Shown: positions 1 to 7,002 of the stretch, piece by piece
Numbering within the stretch: the stretch's first letter is position 1
Layout: each line of letters opens with the position of its first letter
DNA from: Polyrhizophydium stewartii
Taxonomy: Eukaryota; Chytridiomycota; Chytridiomycetes; Rhizophydiales
Reading direction: 5' to 3'
NCBI GenBank assembly: GCA_027604665.1
Contig: JADGIZ010000451.1
Coordinates: forward strand, 1-13,463
Length of the DNA stretch: 13,463 nt
Made by a program: the position numbers and the translations under genes
Notes under the pieces: generated by a model
The model's input: the letters and a program-made list of their open reading frames with translations, nothing else
Database searches by the model: none
What the model was told of the DNA's origin: nothing

Positions 1-1672
1 GCGGGGCGGCCTGCACCGGGGCAGAAGCGGCCTGGGCGGGAGCCGGAGCAGCCTTGGCGGGCGGCGGCATGGCCTTGGGCGGCGAGGCAGCCTTCTGCTG
101 CGGGACGGGCTGGGCAGCCGGGGCGGGAGCGGGGGTAGTCTTGACGGCGGTCGTCTGGGTATTCTGCTTTGCCTGGGGCTGCTGGGCCTGCGCCTTCTGC
201 TGGGTGGCCTGGGTGGCGGGCTTGGTCTGTGCCGAAGCGGCACGCGAGTGGTTGGTCGAAGACGGGGCGGAGGTCTTGGAAGGCGAAGCGGGCGTGTCAA
301 AGAGCATGCGGATGCTGGTGAGCACGTCGTCGTCGTCGTCGCGGGCGGCGCGCTGCTGGGCAGGCTTCTGCTGGGCGGGGGCGGCCTTCTGCTGGACGGG
401 GGCGGCCTTCTGCTGGGCGGGAGCGGCCTTCTGCTGGGCGGGAGCGACCTTGGCTTGGACGTTTTTGGTCGGCGACCTGGCAAAGGTCTCGGCCGGCATC
501 GGCTGGCCGTAGACCATGTTGGACAGGGCGGCCGAGAACTCGTTGTCGTTGTGGGCCTCGTGGCGCGAGGGCAGCGTGGGGCGGGTGACCTTGGACTGCG
601 CCTGCTGGGGCAAGAGCGGGGTCGAGGGGAGCGGGGTCAGCGAGCGCATGTGGCGACATGCGAGTGTTGCCTGGCATCACGGCAACTTGCCTGGGCGGGC
701 TGGGCAGTCTTCTGCTGGGTCGAGGCAGGGCGGGCCTGCTGCTGGGGCTGGGCGGCCTTCTGCTGCGCAGGGGCGGTGGCCGGACGGGCTTGCTGGGCGG
801 GAGCCGGCGCGGGGGCCGCCTTGGCGGGCGAAGCGGCCTTCTGCTGGGCCGGCTGGGCAGCGGGCTTGGCCTGGGCTGAAGCGGCGCGAGAGTGGGCAGC
901 CGACGCCGGGTTCGAGGCGGCGGCCTTCTGCTGGGCAGGCTGGACAGGAGCAGCCTTGGTGGGCGAAGCGGCCTTCTGCTGCTGCTGGGCCGGCTGGGCG
1001 GCGGGCTTGGCCTGGGCCGAGGCAGCACGCGAGTGCGCAGCCGAAGCCGGGGCAGAAGCCTTGGACGACGAGGAGGGCTATATCGAAGCGCGAGAGGCGA
1101 GGCGCGAGGCGCGGAGGAGTGCACAGGCAGGTGGAGACGGCGACCGGGGACGGGGGCGTGACGCGACGCGTCCGTGGATGGCGACGCGTCAGCATGGGGG
1201 TGGGTGGGGCTGGTGCGGACCACAATGGCACAGCCGCGGCAAGCGCACGCACCGCGACCTTCTGGGGAGAGTTTTTGACGGCAGCGGTAATGATGTTCTT
1301 GCCGGAGGCGAGCTTGGCGTTGACGTCGAGAGCCTTGGCGAGGTTGGCCTTGGGGTTGGCGGCGTCGGCCGAGAAGTCGTCCCACTCGATGAAGCTGATG
1401 TCGGACGAGTTGGAGGCCTTGCGGGCAAGCTCCTTCTCATGGGCCTGTTGACGAGCGCGGGCGGAGCAGGCGTAGTGGGGCGGGGTCACCACGGGCATTA
1501 CGCGGCGCGGCGCATTGTGAGCACGGGGATCGCGCGAGTGATCTCGGTGGAGCAGCGGGTGCGCGGCGCGAGGGGAAGAGGCGGCAGCGAGGCGGCCGCG
1601 TGACATACGCACCTTGACGTTGTTCACGGCCGAGGGCTGGGCGACGGCGACGCTGGTCTTGTTGGAGGGCAT
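1..1672 (-). CDS. Unrecognised Ala/Pro/Gln/Lys-rich repeat protein, N-terminal part (cut by window edge)
   Basis: I do not recognise this protein. The model starts at ATG 1672 and joins exons 1672-1613, 1444-1253, 1077-691 and 601-1, all in phase 0, giving at least 200 + 213 residues without a stop. The N-terminal ~85 residues are the most ordinary part, with a conserved-looking SFIEWDDF at about residues 37-44. Exon 3 holds a 47-residue tandem duplication built around HSRAASAQAKPAAQ. Exon 4 has a unique stretch with NMVYGQPMPAETF, four tandem AAPAQQK-type heptads, an acidic DDDDD run followed by VLTSIRMLF, and a third, diverged HSRAASAQ copy. It looks like an intrinsically disordered scaffold or adaptor with short conserved linear motifs; that role is inference. 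Intron 3 is a GC-AG intron (602-690). Intron 1 (1445-1612) is 168 nt, a multiple of three and free of in-frame stops, so the exon could run through it. The intron 2 acceptor (TATAG at 1078-1080) is the weakest boundary. The gene is divergent from the DHHC gene. Confidence 0.72.
365..448 (-). repeat. 4 x 21-bp tandem repeat encoding AAPAQQK heptads
   Basis: Four exact-length 21-nt units (428-448, 407-427, 386-406, 365-385) encode VAPAQQK, AAPAQQK, AAPVQQK and AAPAQQK in the frame of the minus-strand gene. A partial PAQQR unit follows. The frame is kept by the unit length, so copy-number change would not break the gene. Confidence 0.85.
602..690 (-). other. GC-AG intron 3 of the Ala/Gln-rich gene, with tandem CAGCAG acceptor
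   Basis: On the minus strand the exon ends CAG and the intron begins GCAAGTT, the classic strong GC-donor context. A GCTGACCCC branch-site-like motif lies about 40 nt before the acceptor. The acceptor reads CCCCAGCAG, so either AG could be used, adding or removing one Gln. Both exons join in phase 0 and keep the Ala/Gln-rich frame. No GT donor nearby preserves the frame as well. Confidence 0.75.
910..1050 (-). repeat. 47-residue tandem repeat, copy 1, in the Ala/Gln-rich protein
   Basis: On the minus strand this 141-nt unit begins PASAAHSRAASAQAKPAAQ. It is followed directly by a second copy starting at 909 with the same opening residues, then diverging after a KAASP block and lacking two of the Gln codons. 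Third positions differ between copies (for example TCG versus TCT for the same Ser), so the duplication is not recent. A third, shorter copy with HSRAASAQTKPA lies at about 189-262. Confidence 0.8.
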
Positions 1673-1913
1673 AGCGAGCGGTATCGGACAGAGGACGGAA
1701 GAGAGGGACGAGAGAGAGGACGCTGAGTGCGGGTCGAGGGATCGAGAGCGAGTGCGAGAGCGAGAGCGAGAGCGAGAGCGGGCGCTTGTGAGGCGTGCGG
1801 CAAGCGGCGAGCAGCGGACGCGCGGCTTTTATGGGGCAGCGCGGCGGGCGTGGACTCGGGCGGCGCCTCGCGGGCATGGGGATGCGGCGCTCGTGGGAGG
1901 CGCAGCCGCAAGC
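1673..1913. promoter_or_regulatory. Shared intergenic promoter region of divergent genes 1 and 2
   Basis: This 241-bp gap separates two divergently oriented start codons, so it must hold both promoters and 5' UTRs. I see no clear TATA box. The main structure is the GAGAGC repeat. Confidence 0.5.
1743..1780 (+). repeat. GAGAGC hexanucleotide repeat between divergent genes
   Basis: A run of GAGAGC/GCGAGA units lies between the divergent starts at 1672 and 1914. It sits in the shared promoter or 5' UTR space and has no convincing coding role. Repeats of this kind are common in promoter regions; a regulatory function is not shown. Confidence 0.7.
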
Positions 1914-3275
1914 ATGGAACGCGTTCCACGGCGCATCCACGCGCAGTCGCGCGCCGCGCGAGCGACTGCCCGCCAGATGACGCCGGGCGCAGGCGCAAGC
2001 ACTTGCGCGGGGCGGTCGGGCAGCGGCGGCGGCAGCGGCGGCGGCGACGAAGGTGCTGAGGGCGAGGCGCCCGAGGCCGCGGGCATTGCGCGGCTGCGCG
2101 CGGCGGCGGTGCGGCGGCATGGGCTGCAGTGGCCGCCGCACCCGCGGCAGGCGGCGGCAGCGGCGTTCGTCGGGGCGTCAGCGGCTGCGGCGCTCGCGGC
2201 GCAGGTGCCGGCAATGCAACCCGCGGCGCTGCGCGCGGTGGCCGCGACGTGGGCCGCCGGCTGGCTCGGGCTCACGGCGCTGCTCGGCGTCGCCCTCATG
2301 CGGTCCGACCCCGCCGACCGCGGCGCCCTTGGACGCGCTTCCACTGCAGCGCCAGCCATCTCCACTGCGCCGGCCAACGCCGCCTGCGTCGGCGACGGCC
2401 TTGAGGACGGCACGCCGACCCAGTTCTGCCTCGTCTGCGAGGCCCATGTGTGCGTCGCCGCCCGCCAGGCCGCTGCCTATGCCGCCTGCGCGCTTCGCTC
2501 ACGAGCGCGCATCGCATCGCATCGCCGCGTCACTCTGCATCGCTTGCGCTCTGCGCCGGGCCGCGCATAGCCGCATCGACTCGCTGCACTGTCGCTACTG
2601 CAACAAGTGCGTGCGCCGTATCGACCACCACTGCTTCTACGTCAACAACTGCATCGGATACCACAACTACAGGTGCCCACGTGCCGCTCTCCGCCACGCA
2701 GGCCACGCAAGACGCACAGCCTGACCAGCCACGTGCAGGCTGTATCTGCTGACAATGGGCTCGACATTTGTGTGCGCGGCGAACACGGCGTGTCTCTCCG
2801 TGGCGGCGCTGGCCGCCATCTTTCTCGATCCCGACTATGAGTCGCGCATGGGCAAGAGAACCTCTCTGCGAGCGACCCATCCGACGCATCGCTGACGGTG
2901 GTTCACGGCGCGCACGCAGAGGCCGCGACGGGGCTCACGCGCACGACGTTGCGCACCATCAACGCCGTCGACGCCCTCCTGTCGCTCACCGTGACCGCAT
3001 ACCTGCTCTATCTGCTCCTTCTCCACGCGTATCTGGGTGCGTCCTGCATCGCCCGAAGCTGCACGATCGCATCGCGCTGACTGCAGCCTGCAGTCGCCAA
3101 CGGGCTCACGACGCTGCAGTACTCGCACAACAAGCGCGAGCGGCGGAGGGCAGGCCAGTTGGCAGCAGAGGCGGCATCCGCGGACGGAGCACACCGATCC
3201 GCATCGTGCTTCCCGCCCCGCATGCAGGTTGGTCACAATCGAATGCGGCCGCAGAGCGCACGGAAAGCGAGCTGA
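1914..3275 (+). CDS. DHHC palmitoyltransferase, ZDHHC1/11-like
   Basis: This is a protein S-acyltransferase that would transfer palmitate to cysteines of membrane-associated proteins, acting in an endomembrane or the plasma membrane. Exons: 1914-2449, 2571-2672, 2739-2851, 2920-3036 and 3094-3275, about 349 aa. The first in-frame ATG is 1914; 1977 is an alternative. The N-terminus has RRHGLQWPPHPRQ and a later SDPAD, both close to the animal ZDHHC1/11 pattern, around two Ala-rich membrane segments. The cysteine-rich domain reads FCLVCEAHV, then LHCRYCNKCVRRIDHHC and NNCIG, with the catalytic DHHC intact. Two further membrane segments follow (exons 3 and 4), then NGLTTLQYS in the place of the TTxE motif. 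Odd points: DHHC is followed by FY rather than the usual PW/KW, TTxE is TTLQ, and intron 3 is best explained as GC-AG. A possible last intron from 3227 to 3298 would bypass the TGA at 3273 and move the stop to 3409. Confidence 0.85.
2852..2919 (+). other. Probable GC-AG intron 3 of the DHHC gene
   Basis: The third-exon frame runs into a TGA at 2892-2894, while the next membrane segment is open in another frame downstream, so an intron is required. No GT donor in this stretch joins the two in frame. GCAAGA after ATGG at 2851, joined to CAG/AG at 2919, restores the frame as ESRM-E-AATGL. A GCTGACG motif lies about 25 nt before the acceptor. Confidence 0.6.
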
Positions 3276-3456
3276 CTGCGCGAACGCATGCGCAGTGTGC
3301 GTTGTTCTGCCGACCCGCCCGCCGCTCGGCGCGGATCAGCCCGCTGGACGGGGATATCGGCGCGGGGCCGGGCATGCGCGCTGCCGGCCCCGTGCGCAGT
3401 CTAGAATGAGCAGGCGTGGCCAAAGGCTCGGCCCAGGCCGATGCATTGGAGTCTCT

Positions 3457-3940
3457 TCATCTGTATCCGAGCCACGACCACCACGACGAGGCGGGCTTGC
3501 CGCGGCCCGCGGCCTTGGGACCCACGAAGTTGTCCATGCAGCTCTTGTATGCCAGCAGCAGCTCGCCGCACTTGGCCACGGCCTTGCGCGCCACGTCCTT
3601 GTCCTGCACACGCCCCGCGCGCCCAGGCGACATTGCATCGCGCAGCGTCAGCAGCAGGTCATTCCGCGCCGCCTGGCTGATGGCCGCAACCCACGCCGTT
3701 GGGCGCTGCCTCGGTCTCGAAGCACGCAAAGAAGGCCTCGGCAGGCGCCGCGCACTTCTTGAGCTTGAGCGGGAAGTACTGCGGCAGCTCGAGCTCCTCG
3801 GGTGTGAACACGCGCGCGGGTGCCTGCGCGGGTGCCGGGGCGGGTGCGGCCATGCCGTGTGGTGTCGGTCGCGGGGTGGCCGGGCAGTCCAAGATCACGC
3901 CAGCACTCGCCGTCGCCATGTGAATCATATGCTCGCGCAT
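3457..3940 (-). CDS. Twin-CX9C (CHCH-type) small protein, probably mitochondrial intermembrane space
   Basis: Two exons, 3940-3695 and 3603-3457, join in phase 0 across a 91-nt GTGGGT intron with a GCTGACG branch motif, giving about 130 aa. An in-frame stop lies just upstream, so 3940 is the first ATG; ATGs at 3928 and 3919 are alternatives. The N-terminus is Pro/Ala-rich, followed by FTPEELELPQYFP. Then come CAAPAEAFFAC and CGELLLAYKSC, each exactly CX9C, separated by 20 residues. This is the twin-CX9C helical hairpin of proteins imported and oxidised by the MIA40/ERV1 pathway, many of which are respiratory-chain assembly factors. The intron falls in the loop between the two helices. The C-terminus ends in a Trp-rich SSWWSWLGYR. 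I cannot assign it to a named member (COX17, COX19, CMC1, COA and so on); the interhelix loop looks rather long. It is convergent with the DHHC gene and divergent from RPSA. Confidence 0.72.
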
Positions 3941-4298
3941 GACTTGCACAGCGCGCCCTCAGGATGCGCGGCTGTGTCCGCTGCTCGCGGCGAATCCTTG
4001 CTCGTCCTCTCCGATTGGATTCACTTGTGAGCGCGCAGTCGCGACGACCGCACCACACCGCACCCCTCGAGCGGGGCGACCCGGCCCGCGCGCGGCGCGT
4101 GCATCCACGGACGCACACGCAGCCGCATGCGTCCGTGCGCGCACCCGCCGCGAGCAGCGTCTCCCGCATCCATCCGTCCGCGCATCCATTCATCCATCCA
4201 TCCGCCCATGGCCGACTCTGGGCATTTTCGGCGACAGCGCCGAGTCTCGCTGCTGACACCCGCGCGCCGCGTGCAGTTGTGCTTCCGGAACCCTGAAC
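3941..4298. promoter_or_regulatory. Intergenic region between the CX9C gene and RPSA
   Basis: This 358-bp gap must contain the promoters of both divergent genes. It holds a degenerate CATC repeat (about 4166-4206) and otherwise G/C-rich unique sequence. I see no tRNA, no recognisable TATA box and no convincing extra open reading frame. Confidence 0.5.
4166..4206 (+). repeat. Degenerate CATC tetranucleotide repeat upstream of RPSA
   Basis: Imperfect CATC/CGTC units (catccatccgtcc, then catccattcatccatcc) lie about 95-130 bp before the RPSA start codon. The position suggests 5' UTR or core promoter; no function can be read from the sequence. Confidence 0.65.
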
Positions 4299-5226
4299 AT
4301 GTCCAAGGTCCCTGCCATTCTCGCCCCCACCGAGGCTGACATCCAGCTCCTCCTTGCGGCCCAGGTGCGCGCCGTGCTTGCCGTGAGCGCCGAGACGTGC
4401 ACGGCCGCTGTGGTGCTGACGCTGGCGCTATCTTGCCCCGCAGTCGCACATTGGCACCAAGAACGCCGATGTCCGCATGGAGCCGTACGTCTGGAAGCGC
4501 CGCGCCGACGGCATCAACGTGATCAACATCGGCAAGACGTGGGAGAAGCTCGTCTTCGCCGCCCGCATCATCGCCTCGATCGAGAACCCCGCCGACGTGT
4601 GCGTGCTCTCGGCCCGCCCCTATGGCCAGCGCGCTGCCCTCAAGTTCGCCCAGTACACGGGCGCCCAGGCCATTGCCGGCCGCTTCACCCCGGGCACGTT
4701 CACCAACTACATCACCCGCTCGTTCCGCGAGCCGCGCCTGATCATTGTCACGGACCCGCGCACCGACCACCAGGCCATCAAGGAGGCGTCGTACGTCAAC
4801 ATCCCCGTCATTGCCTTTGCCGACACTGACTCGCCCCTCAAGTTTGTCGACGTTGCCGTCCCGACCAACAACAAGGGCAAGCACGCCATTGGCCTTGCCT
4901 GGTACCTGCTCGCCCGCGAGGTCCTCCGCCTCCGCGGCACCCTCTCGCGTGCCCAGCCCTGGGACGTGATGGTCGACATGTTCTTCTACCGCGACCCGGA
5001 GGAGGCCGACAAGGAGGCCGAGGCCGGCGCCGAGAAGGCCGAGGAGTCTCCCGAGTGGATCGCCACCGAGGAGACTGCCGCCAACCTCGAGTGGGAGGCC
5101 GACGGCGCCGGCGCTGCTGGCGTTGCTGCCATCGCCACCGCCGCCGGCGAGACCGGCGACTGGGGCGCGGCTGCCGAGTCGGCCGACTGGAGCGCCGAGG
5201 CCCCCGCTGCCGGCGGCTGGCAGTAA
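4299..5226 (+). CDS. RPSA: 40S ribosomal protein SA (uS2)
   Basis: This is the eukaryotic uS2/p40 protein of the small ribosomal subunit, acting in 40S maturation and the head-body junction. Two exons, 4299-4364 and 4444-5226, are joined in phase 0 across a 79-nt intron (GTGCGC...GCTGACG...CCCCGCAG), giving 282 aa against about 295 in human. The sequence is collinear with the family: [20 protein letters not shown] across the exon junction, [44 protein letters not shown] and the [20 protein letters not shown] block. The C-terminal ~75 residues are the eukaryote-specific acidic/Ala-rich tail with repeated E/D-W motifs (EWIA, EWEA, DWGA, DWSA) ending GGWQ. The start is the first ATG and gives the expected short N-terminus before the domain. 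It is convergent with the HAUS4-like gene, whose stop lies 175 bp away. Confidence 0.98.
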
Positions 5227-5400
5227 GCCCACCCCCCTCTCCTGACCCCACCCACCATCTGGGCCGCGCGCGTGCGCCCACCCAATACACGCGACGCGCC
5301 GCAGGTGTGCCTTGGACACTGCACGCATATATGCACACGTTTCTGCGATGCTGCTTCTTTTTCATGTCGAGACGCCGGCGTGCGTGCCCGGTGGGCCACG

Positions 5401-6790
5401 CTACCTGTGCTGCCGCGTGCGGCCCTCGAGTCGGCCCGATCGCGCGCTGGCATCGGGGCGGGCGCCGGCGACCGAAGTTCGCCGACTGTCTGGCTCTGCG
5501 GGTTCGCCCAGATCGACCTCAAACCGGGCAATGTCTCTGTTCAGGGTGTCGATCTGTGCGTTGACTCTTGTCCACTCGTCGATAATGTCCTTGAACTCGT
5601 CGCCGAGCTGGTCGTACTGCTGCACGTCGGCGGCGACGGCGCGGATGGCGGCCTCGATCTTGGCCGACGCGGCGTCCATCTGCTCGCTAGCGCGCCGGAT
5701 CGCGGGTCCGTGAGGGCCAGACTCGATGGCATCAACGAGCTCGATGCGCAGCCACTCGAGCTTGAGCCTCAGGTTGGTGTGGATGGCCTCAAAGTAGGTT
5801 GCAAACGCATCGTGCCGCTCTGTCTCGGTCTCGCCGCAAAAGGCCACGACCCAGCTCGCGAGCGAGTGCGTCGTTCGCTCGAGCGCCGCGACGGCCGTCT
5901 CGATGCTGTCGATGGCCCTGAGCATCGCGTCGGCCAGCTGCGCCTCGGCGGCGTCGAGATCGTCCAGCGAGGCGTCGACTTGTTGCGGCAGCGCCGCGAT
6001 GTGGGCTGCCGTCACATGCGACTCGGGGATGCCGTGCACCAGCGCTGCGAGCGTCGTTGCGTGCTCGATGATGGCGGCGTCAACGCGCCTGCTGTACATG
6101 GCTTCGACCGCCGGCGAGACCTGGACATCGGGCGTCAGCGCGATTGCGTGCATGCTGCGTGCGTGCGGCAGACCCACTTTCTGTGCCAGATCCTTGTGCA
6201 CCAGCTGCGTCCAGTCGTCGCCGGTGAGGCCCAGATGTGCCAGAGAGGCGGCCGGCGCTGAGGCGAGATCGCGCAGCACGGCGTCGGACGCGCGCAGCCG
6301 CCACACGGGGATGAGCGCCTGGTAGTACGACGGGAGGCGTCAGCAGGCATGCAGCGCACCTCGCGCGGGGAACACAGGTGGGCTGGCAGGCACCCACGTT
6401 GCCTGTGTCCGCAGCCTCGATCAGGATGTCGTCGGTGATGGCCTCGAGCATGGCGGCCTTGACGGCCTCGATGTCTGCGGAAGCCGCGCTGGACCCGCGC
6501 ACGCCACGCGCGCGCGCAGTCTGTGGACCGTCGAGCAGAGCAAGCAGCGGCGAGTCGCCGTCGCCGCCCAGCAGCACGAGGTCGTCGTCGTCGTTGTCGT
6601 CGCCGTCGTCCTTCATGCCGACGAGCCCGCCGATGGTCGAGTCGCCCTCGAAGCCGACGTGCGGGTCCTCGTGCACGACCCAGCTGAGCATGTCCGGATC
6701 CTCGGCCGCCGGCACCGCGCGCGGCTGTGCGGGCGCGGGCGACGGGGCATGGGCGGCCCGAGGCCGCCGTCTGGACGGGCTGACGAGCAT
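5401..6790 (-). CDS. HAUS4: Probable HAUS augmin-like complex subunit 4
   Basis: Two exons, 6790-6398 and 6318-5401, join in phase 0 across a 79-nt GTGGGT intron with GCTGACG before CCAG, giving about 436 aa. A shorter start at 6691 is possible; the Arg/Pro-rich residues before it look poorly conserved. The N-terminal part has an acidic Asp run (DDGDDNDDDD). Most of exon 2 is helical, heptad-rich sequence, as expected for a coiled-coil subunit. The assignment rests on two C-terminal blocks that line up with HAUS4 in order and spacing: NLRLKLEWLRIELVDAI at about 312-328, and YDQLGDEFKDIIDEWTRVNA at about 366-385, matching the family's YExLGxEFDxLVxEYTxLK pattern. Augmin recruits gamma-tubulin to the sides of existing microtubules, which then nucleate branches. 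The last ~30 residues are basic, Arg-rich and probably disordered. The main alternative is an unrelated coiled-coil protein. Confidence 0.65.
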
Positions 6791-7002
6791 TTGGCTCGGA
6801 CGAGGGCAAGTCCGCCAGCGCGCGGCTGGCGCACGGCGACCAACGGGCGGCGTCACGCACAGCGGCGGGGGCCGCAGTCACCGTGGCTCGTGTGGCCACC
6901 GGGCCGTTGCCCAGATCCGCGGCGTCTGGGTGCAGCCCGCCGCGCACGGGTGGAGGGGGAGGCCCTCTGGAGCGGGCGGCCACTGCGCTTTGCCCCGAGA
7001 TC
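6791..7002. promoter_or_regulatory. Divergent promoter region of HAUS4-like and KH genes
   Basis: A 212-bp gap separates the divergent start codons. Both frames are open some way into it without ATG codons, so the exact 5' ends are uncertain. No TATA box or other clear element is seen. Confidence 0.45.

Noticed and set aside
248..1603. 451-codon plus-strand open frame, Gly/Leu-rich with repeated LLLGG
   Set aside because: It is the antisense of the Ala/Gln-rich gene; the GC-rich repeat keeps several frames open. The minus-strand frame has ordered splice sites and a non-repetitive N-terminus.
1740..1780. Arg-Glu (RE) repeat coding region read from the GAGAGC run
   Set aside because: The frame lacks an ATG until 1914 and lies between divergent gene starts; a promoter or 5' UTR repeat is simpler.
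4365..4443. snoRNA in the RPSA intron, as found in animals
   Set aside because: The intron is only 79 nt, with no clear C/D or H/ACA boxes and no room for a typical H/ACA RNA.
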